Source: Bacteroidaceae bacterium (GTDB lineage Bacteria > Bacteroidota > Bacteroidia > Bacteroidales > Bacteroidaceae). Taken from it: 47,288 nt of DNA. The notes below the pieces were generated by a model that was given only the letters and a program-made list of their open reading frames with translations, was not told the DNA's origin and searched no databases. The DNA is taken from positions 1 to 47,288 of the forward strand of contig JAGAAS010000053.1 of the NCBI GenBank assembly GCA_017615125.1, given 5' to 3'. Below are positions 26,227 to 34,281 of the stretch, in pieces. The position numbers and the translations under genes are program-made. Numbering within the stretch: position 1 is the first letter of the stretch; the number at the start of each line of letters is the position of its first letter.

Positions 26227-27453
26227 TTGTCTTCCGACATCCCCTTTTCAGCTGCGCGGAAACTTATCCGCCCGAAAAACTTCAGCACACTTGTGAAGCC
26301 TGTCGGCTCTGCTTGTAACCTGAAGTGTGCCTACTGCTACTATCTGGATAAGGCAAACCTCTACGCCGACAACATGCCGCGCATGAGCGAAGAACTTCTC
26401 GAAGAGTACATCCGACAATACATCCAGGCTGTCGATGCGCCTGTCGTCACGTTCTGCTGGCACGGAGGCGAGCCCTTGCTTGCAGGACTTCCCTTCTTCC
26501 AGAAAGCGATGGAATTGCAGGAACGCTACAAGGGCGACAAGCAAATCGAAAACACCCTCCAGACAAACGGCACGCTCGTCAACGCTGAGTGGTGCACGTT
26601 TTTTCGCGAAAACCATTTTCTCGTAGGACTCTCCCTTGATGGCCCTCGGGAGATACACGACGCTTTCCGACAAGACAAGGGAGGGCATGCTACTTTCAAC
26701 AAAGTGCTTCATGCTGCCCAGATGATGGCTTCGCTCGGCGTTGAATTCAACATTCTTTGCACCGTCAATGCCCGCTCTGCAGGACACGCCGTTGAAATCT
26801 ACCGCTTCCTGCGTGCCCTCTCCCCCTTCATACAGTTTCTTCCCGTTCTTGAATATACCGATTCTAGAGGACAAATCGTTCCCCCGGGCACCGAAGGAGC
26901 TACACTTATGCCCTATTCCGTCAGCGCGGAAGAATGGGGCACTTTCATCTGCAGCGTCTACGACGAATGGGTGCGGAATGATGTAGGGCGCATTTTCGTC
27001 CAACTTTTCGACGTCACCTTAGCCCAATGGTGCGGGATGCCGTCAACCCTTTGCGCCTTCTGCGAGACATGCGGCGACGGACTTGTTGTCGAGCATAACG
27101 GTGACGTATACAGCTGTGACCATTTTGTCTATCCCGAGTATTGGCTGGGAAACATCACGGAGACGCCCCTTTCCCAGCTCTGGCGCGACAAGCGGCAGTT
27201 CCTTTTCGGCACAGCCAAGTTCGAGCAGCTGCCTCGCGTCTGCAAGCGCTGTCGCTATCTTTTCCTCTGTCACGGAGAATGCCCCAAGCACCGTTTTTCC
27301 CTTTCCACCGAACGCAACGAGAAAGGGCTCAACAGCCTCTGCAAGGGCTACAAGATGTTTTTCAGCCACACAGAAGCCGACATGAAAACGATGCGTCACC
27401 TGCTTGAGAAAGGCCTTGCTCCCGCACTTATCATGCAATCCCACAAGCCCTAA
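26227..27453 (+). CDS. Anaerobic sulfatase-maturating enzyme (radical SAM/SPASM)
   Basis: A 408-residue radical-SAM enzyme that oxidises the sulfatase active-site Ser or Cys to formylglycine in the cytoplasm before export. Cys30-x3-Cys34-x2-Cys37 (GSACNLKCAYC) binds the SAM cluster. The C-terminal SPASM region has its Cys sets near residues 263-300 (LCAFCETCGDG, YSCDHF) and 338-355 (VCKRCRYLFLCHGEC). No ATG exists in frame between the preceding in-frame stop (26179) and the CxxxCxxC motif, so translation probably begins at TTG 26227. Its natural partner is the serine-type sulfatase immediately upstream, in the same operon. Confidence 0.93.
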   Translation: MSSDIPFSAARKLIRPKNFSTLVKPVGSACNLKCAYCYYLDKANLYADNMPRMSEELLEEYIRQYIQAVDAPVVTFCWHGGEPLLAGLPFFQKAMELQERYKGDKQIENTLQTNGTLVNAEWCTFFRENHFLVGLSLDGPREIHDAFRQDKGGHATFNKVLHAAQMMASLGVEFNILCTVNARSAGHAVEIYRFLRALSPFIQFLPVLEYTDSRGQIVPPGTEGATLMPYSVSAEEWGTFICSVYDEWVRNDVGRIFVQLFDVTLAQWCGMPSTLCAFCETCGDGLVVEHNGDVYSCDHFVYPEYWLGNITETPLSQLWRDKRQFLFGTAKFEQLPRVCKRCRYLFLCHGECPKHRFSLSTERNEKGLNSLCKGYKMFFSHTEADMKTMRHLLEKGLAPALIMQSHKP

Positions 27454-27481
27454 CGTCCCCTTCCTTTCCGTTATTTTCTGT

Positions 27482-27519
27482 CTGGAGAGAATGAGTTGCA
27501 AATCTCATTCCTTCTCCAG
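27482..27519 (+). terminator. Stem-loop after the maturase gene
   Basis: CTGGAGAGAATGAG pairs with CTCATTCCTTCTCCAG with a two-base bulge and an eight-base loop. It is a strong hairpin 28 bp past the stop codon. The T-run is poor, so it may act as an mRNA 3' end rather than a classical terminator. Confidence 0.55.
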
Positions 27520-27530
27520 TCATATTGTAT

Positions 27531-27650
27531 CTTTGACTTCGGAGGTTGCTCAACGCGTTGGGTAACCTTGCTCAACGCGTTGGGTAACCTTGCTCAACGC
27601 GTTGAGCAATCCCCAATCAAAAGGAAGCTGCAGCAAATGCAGTTTCCCTT
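27531..27650. repeat. Triple-palindrome element, copy A
   Basis: After CTTTGACTTC come three exact copies of the 10-bp palindrome CAACGCGTTG at 27551, 27573 and 27595, each exactly 22 bp apart. The last is part of the 16-bp palindrome GCTCAACGCGTTGAGC. Outer arms GGTTGCTCAACGCGTTG and CAACGCGTTGAGCAATCC are complementary at all but one position. A second stem-loop follows (27623-27647, GGAAGCTGCA / TGCAGTTTCC). It lies between convergent gene ends. Confidence 0.85.
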
Positions 27651-27746
27651 CATTTAGACAATAGATTTCCCGCCTGGTTTCGCAAAGTGTGAAGAAGGGT
27701 CTCTGCTGGGCTTAACAACGAGTTGAAGCACGATACTAGAAGGGTT

Positions 27747-29273
27747 TCAGCGAATGAAAACTTTCCTGCTTTTATTACCTGTACGCTGTATGTAGATGCC
27801 CGACTGAAGGTCTGTCACTCTGTTGCCTAACAAATTATAGTAAATGGCATTTCCTTGCTCTTCTTCTACCGAAGAAACGCGTGAAACATTCTCTTCTACA
27901 ATATTTCCAAAGTCCTTCCAAACTTCAGCATTTGAATATAAGTCACCCGACCCTATGGGAACATACAAAGAGCAGCTATTGATATCTGTATCTCTAAAAG
28001 TTTCCTCCAAAGCAGTAGGAGGTGTAATGTTATGACAATGTATTTCTCGCAAAGAAGAACAGCCATTGAAAGAGAGATCCCCGATACTTGTAACCGATGC
28101 AGGAATTGTGATACTGGTAAGAGAAGAACACCCGAGGAAAGCACCATCCCCTATATCCGTCAGACTCTTTGGGAGAATGACGCTAGTAAGGGAAGAACAA
28201 CTGCAAAAAACTCTTTCCTCAATACTGATAACACCTTCGGGAATGGAAAAGGTGGTGAGTTTTCCACACCCCCAGAAAGCACACCTTTCTATGTTTTTTA
28301 CACTCGCAGGAATGGTGATATTTGAAAGAGAAAAACAGCCATAAAAAGCTTCATATCCGATAGAGACGACACTCTCGGGAAGGGATATGCTTGCGAGAGA
28401 TTGACAATCAGCAAACGCCCAGCTTCCAATAATTCTTGTGCCCTCTTTTAAAGAATACGAAGAAAGCGTTCTGTCGGTTACTTCAACGACATACGTATCG
28501 GCATAGCGTATGTTATCTACAACAGGAAGACTATAGCACTTGTTGAAAGCACCGATACCGATGCTGATGACACTTTCGGGAATTGTGATGCTTGAGAGAG
28601 AGGAAGACTCGAAAGCCTCTGAACCTACGAACCTTGTTCCATCTTTTAATGCGTATGTAGAAAGAGTTTTATCTATCGCTTCAACCGCATAGGTGTCAGC
28701 ATAACGTATGTTATCGACAACAGGAAGAGAGGAACAACCTCCAAAAGCTCTAAATCCAATACTGACAACACTTTCGGGAATAATGATATTAACAAGTGAA
28801 GAACAACCCCAGAAAGCAAGTTCTCCGATTTTAACGACACTACTTGGAATGGGGATGCTGCTGAGTGAGGAACAGCCATAGAAAGCCCAATCACCGATGG
28901 TAGTAATCCCTCTGGGAATGGCGATGCTTGTAAGGGAAGTACAATTATAGAAAGAATTATCTCCAATACTGGTAACTCCTGATTCGATGACAACTGTAGA
29001 GATATTATCCTTGATTTCATTCCAAGGGGTATCTGAATATGACTCCGAATCACTATAGCCTTCAGAGGCAGAACCACTATTTTCATACCCCGTTGATACA
29101 GGATAATAAAAATGGGAATAATCCGTCATCTTTCCCGAGCCTGAAATTACGAGCGAACCATTATCGTATAGTTTCCAAGTGACATTATCACCGCACTTAC
29201 CGCTGTCGACAACCGACTGCGCATAAGAAGTCATACCAACAAGCAGCAAAAGAGAAAGCAGTATCTTTTTCAT
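27747..29273 (-). CDS. BspA-like leucine-rich-repeat surface protein with sorting-type tail
   Basis: A 508-residue secreted protein: signal peptide (about 1-19, ending SYAQ), then about eleven LRR_5-type repeats of roughly 23 residues (pattern LTSIxIPxSVxSIGxxAFxGCSS). BspA-type proteins are surface adhesins that bind host proteins or other bacteria; that role is inferred. Two copies of a roughly 60-residue module (SLPVVDNIRYADTY, then GTRFVGSEAF or GTRIIGSWAF) interrupt the regular repeats. The last 30 residues (LLGNRVTDLQSGIYIQRTG, then basic residues) look like a type IX secretion C-terminal sorting signal. It has its own promoter (29318-29348). Confidence 0.88.
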   Translation of the reverse strand: MKKILLSLLLLVGMTSYAQSVVDSGKCGDNVTWKLYDNGSLVISGSGKMTDYSHFYYPVSTGYENSGSASEGYSDSESYSDTPWNEIKDNISTVVIESGVTSIGDNSFYNCTSLTSIAIPRGITTIGDWAFYGCSSLSSIPIPSSVVKIGELAFWGCSSLVNIIIPESVVSIGFRAFGGCSSLPVVDNIRYADTYAVEAIDKTLSTYALKDGTRFVGSEAFESSSLSSITIPESVISIGIGAFNKCYSLPVVDNIRYADTYVVEVTDRTLSSYSLKEGTRIIGSWAFADCQSLASISLPESVVSIGYEAFYGCFSLSNITIPASVKNIERCAFWGCGKLTTFSIPEGVISIEERVFCSCSSLTSVILPKSLTDIGDGAFLGCSSLTSITIPASVTSIGDLSFNGCSSLREIHCHNITPPTALEETFRDTDINSCSLYVPIGSGDLYSNAEVWKDFGNIVEENVSRVSSVEEEQGNAIYYNLLGNRVTDLQSGIYIQRTGNKSRKVFIR

Positions 29274-29317
29274 AGATAGGATTTATTGTATTTTTCCGAT
29301 TAGCGTAATTGTCTTTG

Positions 29318-29347
29318 CAAAGTTACTCCTTTTTAAATAATATGCAA
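29318..29347 (-). promoter_or_regulatory. Promoter of the BspA-like gene
   Basis: Minus strand: TTG (29345-29347), a 19-bp spacer, TAacTTTG (29318-29325). The start codon is 45 bp downstream. Confidence 0.75.
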
Positions 29348-29420
29348 GCGTTGAAGTGCAGAATTGCCGAAAACGGAAAAACAATTCATCAGGAAGTAGA
29401 GAGATACGGAGAACTTTTTG

Positions 29421-29428
29421 TAAATTTG
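29421..29428 (+). promoter_or_regulatory. -7 box of the acyltransferase gene
   Basis: TAaaTTTG, an exact -7 match, with the ATG at 29437 only 8 bp beyond it. The transcript would start within a few bases of the start codon. Confidence 0.6.
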
Positions 29429-29436
29429 TCCCCAAT

Positions 29437-30612
29437 ATGACAAAGGACAACAATACCTATCTCGCATCGAAGCCCCGATATGAGATTCTCGACGGACTGC
29501 GCGGAGTGGCTGCCTTGCTGGTGGTAGCCTATCACTTGTTTGAGACCTATTACAGCGGAAAGCCGAACCAGCCGATTAATCACGGCTACCTGGCTGTCGA
29601 TTTCTTCTTCGTCCTTTCAGGCTTTGTGATTGGCTATGCCTACGACGACCGTTGGGACAAGATGTCAACGTGGGCTTTTTTCAAGCGCCGACTGATACGC
29701 TTGCATCCGATGGTTATCTTCGGCACCCTGTTCGGAGCCTTGATGTTCTACTTCGGCAGCAGTCCTTCGTTCCCGCTTATCGGGCAGACCCCCTGGTGGA
29801 TGGTGCTGGTAGTGATGCTCTGGTGCTTCACGCTCATCCCGCTGCCTCACACGATGGACATCCGAGGCTGGGCGGAAACAAATCCGTTAAACGGCCCTGC
29901 CTGGTCGTTGCAATGGGAATATCTGGCAAACATCCTCTATGCGCTTGTTTTCCGCAAGCTGTCAAAGAGGGCATTAGGTATCTGCGTAGCCTTCTTTGCC
30001 GTATTGACTATCATGCTTTGCCTGAACATCGACTTGTTTGGACTCCTTGAGGAGCGCAATTGGGCTTCCTACACCGTTGTTGGCGGCTGGAGCACCACAC
30101 CAGGCCAGTTGCAGGTAGGCCTCACCCGTCTGCTCTATCCCTTCTTCTGCGGATTGCTTGTCTCGCGTGTGGGTAAGCTGATTAAGGTGAAGGGGGGCTT
30201 CTGGTGGTGCTCGCTGATGATAGTCGTCCTTCTTTGCATGCCTTGGATGGGACTTGGCACCGAGGGCGAGAGCCGTTGGACGAACGGACTCTACGAGGCT
30301 TTCTGCATCCTCGTCTGCTTCCCCCTCATCGTAGCGATGGGTGCCGGCAGCAGCGTGAAGGGCGGCAAGTCGGAAGCTATCAACCGTTTCCTCGGCGAGA
30401 TTTCATTTCCTCTTTATATTACGCATTATCCGCTCATCTACATGCAGATGGCGTGGGTGGAAAGTCACAAGGATGCGCCGTTGAGTATGCACATCTTCGT
30501 AGCTGTCAGCATCTTCCTGCTTTCCATCTTCGTGGCATACGGAGCCTACAAGCTCTACGACCTGCCCGTTCGCGAGTGGCTGAAGAAGAAATTGTTCAAA
30601 CAACGGAATTAG
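29437..30612 (+). CDS. Acyltransferase 3 family membrane protein (OafA-like)
   Basis: A 391-residue integral membrane enzyme that transfers an acetyl or other acyl group to sugars of surface glycans. The N-terminal signature YEILDGLRGVAALLVVAYHL contains the DGLRG motif and the conserved His. It is followed by HGYLAVDFFFVLSGFVIGYA and the RRLIRLHPM arginine segment; about ten transmembrane helices follow. The start at 29437 is preferred to a GTG at 29356 because the latter is upstream of the -7 box. No glycan-synthesis gene is adjacent, so the acceptor is unknown. The family call is firm. Confidence 0.92.
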   Translation: MTKDNNTYLASKPRYEILDGLRGVAALLVVAYHLFETYYSGKPNQPINHGYLAVDFFFVLSGFVIGYAYDDRWDKMSTWAFFKRRLIRLHPMVIFGTLFGALMFYFGSSPSFPLIGQTPWWMVLVVMLWCFTLIPLPHTMDIRGWAETNPLNGPAWSLQWEYLANILYALVFRKLSKRALGICVAFFAVLTIMLCLNIDLFGLLEERNWASYTVVGGWSTTPGQLQVGLTRLLYPFFCGLLVSRVGKLIKVKGGFWWCSLMIVVLLCMPWMGLGTEGESRWTNGLYEAFCILVCFPLIVAMGAGSSVKGGKSEAINRFLGEISFPLYITHYPLIYMQMAWVESHKDAPLSMHIFVAVSIFLLSIFVAYGAYKLYDLPVREWLKKKLFKQRN

Positions 30613-30671
30613 GAATACAATCCTATAGCGCCATCTCTTCTAAGATTGGGAGAAATGATGGTGAATTATTC

Positions 30672-30775
30672 CTTTTGGGGAGAAACGATATTCTTTTTCG
30701 AAAAAAGTTTTTCGAGAAGGAATCTCGCCGTATGAAGAAAGAATCTCGCGAGATGAAGAAAGAAAAAATTTTTGC
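30672..30775 (+). repeat. Dispersed A/T-rich repeat, copy 4
   Basis: Contains TTTTTCGAGAAGGAATCTCG, then CCGTATGAAGAAAGAATCTC, and a second, variant unit GCGAGATGAAGAAAGAAAAA. The same core occurs in copy 3. The lead-in (TTATTCCTTTTGGGGAGAA) resembles that of copy 5. Confidence 0.7.
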
Positions 30776-30845
30776 TTAACTTTCGCTCGTTAGAGTTTAA
30801 CTTCGTCGCGTTAGAGTTTAACTTTAGCGCGCTAGAGTTAAACTA
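30776..30845. repeat. Triple 21-bp unit element
   Basis: Three head-to-tail 21-bp units, each starting TTAACTT and ending TTAGAGT or CTAGAGT, at 30776, 30797 and 30818, followed by TAAACTA. The middle bases differ but keep a GCG/CGC-rich core. The third is nearly palindromic (AACTTTAGCGCGCTAGAGTT). The plan matches the triple-palindrome copies A-C, with different sequence. Confidence 0.75.
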
Positions 30846-30910
30846 TTTTCACCCACAATTTTTTTAGTGAAAAAAATATCAAACAACTTTCTTCTTTCAC
30901 AGAAAGTGAT

Positions 30911-30918
30911 TATCTTCG
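30911..30918 (+). promoter_or_regulatory. -7 box of the NagB-like gene
   Basis: TAtcTTcG, one base from TAnnTTTG, 37 bp before the start codon. Confidence 0.5.
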
Positions 30919-30954
30919 CGAATTAAAACTAACTATCATCATTTCTACATATCT

Positions 30955-32889
30955 ATGAAAAGCAAGTACAAACTTCCGCAAGAGGGCGGGCTGATTACTG
31001 CAGGTGTGCCAAGTGACATTATCTGCCGGTACGAAAAAGTTCCCACACAGATTTTTGCCGACGAATACGACGGCGTGACATACGTTGCCAACAAGATTGT
31101 CGAGGCTATCAAAGAACATGAGTCGGAGCAGCCCGACAAGCTGTTTGTCCTGGGATTGGCTACAGGACGTACTCCTCTGGGGCTCTACAGCGAGCTGGCT
31201 GCCCGCTATAAAAGAGGCGAAGTAAGCTTCCGCCACGTAGAAGTTTACACGCTTGACGAATTCTACCCCATCTCGCCGGGACATCATCAGAGCCGTTGCT
31301 ACCGTCTGCACGAGGATTTCCTTAATATGGTCGACATCGACCCGAAGAACGTGCACATCCCCGACGGCACAATTCCCATTGAGAAAGTCTCGGAATACTG
31401 CCGCGAATACGGACACGAAGCCAAGAGCAAGATGGACCTCATGATTATGGGCGTTGGCGAGCAAGGACAGCTGGGATTCAACGAGCCGGGCTCGTATGCC
31501 AAGTCGAAGACACGCCTTGTGCAGCTCAGCTACCACTCGGTGAAGACACAGATGAAGTTCTTCTCCTCCGTCAAGGAAGTGCCAAAGATGGCCATCACGA
31601 TGGGTATCGACACCATTATGCGAGCAAAGCGCATCATCCTCATGGCCTGGGGCGAGGACAAGGCTCCCGTCGTGAAACAGATTGTTGAGGGGGAAGTCAG
31701 CGAGAACATCCCTGCTACCATCCTTCAGGAGCATCCCGACATAGAAGTCATTGTCGACGACTTCGCGGCAAGCGAGCTGGCTCGCATGCAGACCCCCTGG
31801 CTGGTAGGCCCTTGCGACTGGAGTCGCAAGCTCATCCGCAAGGCTGTCATCTGGCTCAGCGACACCGTACAGAAGCCAATCCTCAAGCTCACGCTTCAGG
31901 ACTACCTGCAGCATTCGCTCATCGAGATGCTCGACAAACTCGGCAAGACCTTCGACCAAGTGAACATCGAAGTCTTCAACGACCTTCAGCACACCATCAG
32001 CGGATGGCCCGGAGGGAAGCCTAATGCCGACGACTCCACGCGTCCTGTCAGTTCAACGCCCTATCCCAAGCGCGTGCTTATCTTCTCGCCCCACCCCGAC
32101 GACGATGTCATCTCGATGGGAGGAACCTTCTGCCGTCTTATCGAGCAAAAGCACGACGTGCACGTAGCCTATGAAACGAGCGGCAACGTGGCTGTCTACG
32201 ACGACGTTGTCATACAAAATCTCGACACAGCCCGCGAAATGGGATTGGGCGACAGAGTAGAAGAAATCCGTGCTATCATCGACAGCAAGGTGGAGGGACA
32301 GCCCGAGCCACGCGAGCTTCTCAACATCAAGGGAGCTATCCGTCGCGCCGAGGCTCGCGCTGCAGACCGTAGCATCGGGCTGAACGACAGGACAAATGTG
32401 CACTTCCTAAACTTGCCGTTTTATGAAAGCGGTACAATTAAAAAAGGAGAGCTGGGTGAACGCGACATCCGCATCATCGTCGACCTGCTCCACAGCATCA
32501 AGCCTCATCAAATTTATGCTGCAGGAGACCTTTCCGACCCGCACGGCACACACCGCGTATGCATCGAGGCAGTACTCGGAGCGATGGATGAGGTGAAAGA
32601 CGAAGACTGGGCGAAGGAATGCCACATCTGGCTCTATCGCGGTGCTTGGCAGGAATGGGAGCTCGGGATGGTTGATATGGCTGTTCCGCTTAGCCCCGAT
32701 GAACTCGTCAAGAAACGTCATGCTATCTTCCGCCACCTTTCGCAGAAAGACATCGTTCCTTTCCCGGGTGAAGACCAGCGCGAATTCTGGCAACGTGCCG
32801 AAGAGCGTACCCAGCATACGGCTAAGCATTACGACGAGCTCGGACTGCCTGAATACCAGGCTATTGAAGTCTTTGTCCGTATGAAATAA
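30955..32889 (+). CDS. NagB-like/PIG-L fusion protein
   Basis: A 644-residue protein: N-terminal glucosamine-6-phosphate deaminase-like domain (about 1-290), linker, then a PIG-L/LmbE-like deacetylase domain (about 370-640) with SPHPDDDVISMGG and SDPHGTHR as zinc-site motifs. In the NagB half the substrate loop ATGRTPLGLY and Asp101 (TLDEFY, the Asp72 equivalent) are kept. The usual G-N-D-G-H-I-A-F-N-E-P stretch reads GEQGQLGFNEP, so the equivalents of Escherichia coli Asp141 and His143 are Gln170 and Gln172, while Glu177 is retained. Ordinary deaminase activity is therefore doubtful. Long fused forms are common in Bacteroidetes and usually annotated nagB. A LOG-family gene follows 46 bp later. 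Confidence 0.9.
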   Translation: MKSKYKLPQEGGLITAGVPSDIICRYEKVPTQIFADEYDGVTYVANKIVEAIKEHESEQPDKLFVLGLATGRTPLGLYSELAARYKRGEVSFRHVEVYTLDEFYPISPGHHQSRCYRLHEDFLNMVDIDPKNVHIPDGTIPIEKVSEYCREYGHEAKSKMDLMIMGVGEQGQLGFNEPGSYAKSKTRLVQLSYHSVKTQMKFFSSVKEVPKMAITMGIDTIMRAKRIILMAWGEDKAPVVKQIVEGEVSENIPATILQEHPDIEVIVDDFAASELARMQTPWLVGPCDWSRKLIRKAVIWLSDTVQKPILKLTLQDYLQHSLIEMLDKLGKTFDQVNIEVFNDLQHTISGWPGGKPNADDSTRPVSSTPYPKRVLIFSPHPDDDVISMGGTFCRLIEQKHDVHVAYETSGNVAVYDDVVIQNLDTAREMGLGDRVEEIRAIIDSKVEGQPEPRELLNIKGAIRRAEARAADRSIGLNDRTNVHFLNLPFYESGTIKKGELGERDIRIIVDLLHSIKPHQIYAAGDLSDPHGTHRVCIEAVLGAMDEVKDEDWAKECHIWLYRGAWQEWELGMVDMAVPLSPDELVKKRHAIFRHLSQKDIVPFPGEDQREFWQRAEERTQHTAKHYDELGLPEYQAIEVFVRMK

Positions 32890-32935
32890 GCGTGACTCAA
32901 CAATAACTTTCATTCAACTCTTTGAACACTAGCCA

Positions 32936-34048
32936 ATGAAACGCTACCCATACCGAGAAGTCAACACTATCGAGTCTCTTCCCGAGCCAGCTACGGGCAC
33001 CAACATGATTGTCCACTATGTATTCCAATACATCGACTTCAATGAGGTTCCCTGGTATGCCGAAGAAAACTCCTTCATCGACTGTTGCTTCCTCGGGTGC
33101 ACACTTGTGCCGGGAATGGACCGACGCTTTGAGTCGTGCCTCGTCCTTCCTCGGATGAACATGCTCTACCGCGCCTTTGTCAACGAACTTTATAGCGGAG
33201 ACACGCTTTATCAAGGCTTTGACCCTGAGCACGAAGAGACGTTCGACAACTGTTTCGATACCCGCGTCTATACTCAGTACCTCGACCAAGGGAAGCGCTG
33301 CGACGACATTCGCGTCACCCTTGGGCGCGCGCTGCACGATCACTCTATCAGCGATGCGATGAACGACTTCCTTGAGCATTACAATCCGCGCGATGTCGTT
33401 GCCATTATGGGAGGACACAACCTTCACCGTACCGATAAGTTCTTCGAGAATATCGTGCGCATCAGCAAAGCCCTCACGGAAAAGGGGAAGCTGATGGTTT
33501 CGGGCGGAGGGCCAGGCGCTATGGAGGCAACTCATCTTGGCGCGTGGCTTGCGGGGAAACCCGACGAAGTCGTTGACGATGCTCTTCAGATGCTTTCAGT
33601 AGCTCCAACGTTCCGCGATAGTCATTGGCTGCAAAGCGCCTTCCAAGTACGCGCCAAGTATCCGCAGACGCGATACCATAGTCTCGGCGTGCCTACCTGG
33701 CTCTACGGACACGAGCCCTCCACGCCCTTTGCTACCGAAATTGCCAAATATTTCGAGAACGCTATCCGCGAAGACAACCTCCTTGCTATTGGAGCAGGAG
33801 GCATTATCTATACGCCTGGGGCAGCAGGAACTCTGCAAGAAGTGTTCCAGGATGCAGCCCAGAATCATTATGAAACAGTAGGCGACCCAAGTCCGATGGT
33901 CTTTTTCGGCATTGACTACTATACGCACGAAGTACCCATCTATCCCCTGCTTCAAGATCTTCTGCAGCGTGGGAAATACCAGAACCTCATGCTCTCCATT
34001 ACCGACAGCCCGCAGGAAGTCATCGACATCCTAATGGCTGAAAACTGA
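32936..34048 (+). CDS. LOG-family nucleotide-binding (Rossmann) protein
   Basis: A 370-residue protein whose second half is a Rossmann-fold LOG domain: VVAIMGGHN, then SGGGPGAMEATHLGAWLAG (about 187-205) and TPGAAGTLQEVFQ, equivalent to the PGGxGTxxE active-site motif of nucleotide monophosphate phosphoribohydrolases. Such enzymes split AMP-type nucleotides into base and ribose phosphate. This larger form with an extra 150-residue N-terminal region is not characterised as far as I know. It follows the NagB-like gene closely and is probably in its operon. Cytosolic. Confidence 0.85.
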   Translation: MKRYPYREVNTIESLPEPATGTNMIVHYVFQYIDFNEVPWYAEENSFIDCCFLGCTLVPGMDRRFESCLVLPRMNMLYRAFVNELYSGDTLYQGFDPEHEETFDNCFDTRVYTQYLDQGKRCDDIRVTLGRALHDHSISDAMNDFLEHYNPRDVVAIMGGHNLHRTDKFFENIVRISKALTEKGKLMVSGGGPGAMEATHLGAWLAGKPDEVVDDALQMLSVAPTFRDSHWLQSAFQVRAKYPQTRYHSLGVPTWLYGHEPSTPFATEIAKYFENAIREDNLLAIGAGGIIYTPGAAGTLQEVFQDAAQNHYETVGDPSPMVFFGIDYYTHEVPIYPLLQDLLQRGKYQNLMLSITDSPQEVIDILMAEN

Positions 34049-34135
34049 CTTTTCAGAGGATCTTCTCAGAAGGAAAGACTAATCCGGCATTCGGTAAGGC
34101 AGGTTTTCGGAACGAGTACAAGAACAAGAATAATT

Positions 34136-34214
34136 TTGAAGAAAGAATAATTCTTTTGGGAGAAGGGAAAAATAATTATGGAGAAGGGAAAAAAATTTTT
34201 CCCTTCTCCATAAT
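34136..34214 (+). repeat. Dispersed A/T-rich repeat, copy 5, ending in a 40-bp palindrome
   Basis: Begins GAAGAAAGAATAATTC, then GGGAGAAGGGAAAAATAATT. It ends in ATTATGGAGAAGGGAAAAA, two A, and the exact reverse complement (34175-34214). It lies between the 3' ends of convergent genes and may act as a bidirectional terminator. Confidence 0.7.
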
Positions 34215-34281
34215 TTCATATCACAAAAGAACGGCTAAATAAGCCTAGCAATAATGATTTCGTCTTTTGAGAGCCAGAGAA

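Larger units (their letters stand above)
30613..30954. other. Intergenic region with two repeat types and the nagB-like promoter
   Basis: No gene was seen. It holds copy 4 of the dispersed A/T-rich repeat (30672-30775), immediately followed by the triple 21-bp unit element (30776-30845), an A/T-rich stretch and the promoter of the NagB-like gene (-7 box 30911-30918). Confidence 0.7.

Noticed and set aside
27551-27604. CRISPR array
   Set aside because: Three evenly spaced units with nearly identical 12-bp intervals rather than unique spacers, no cas gene, and the same plan recurs at two more loci; a palindromic repeat element is the better reading.
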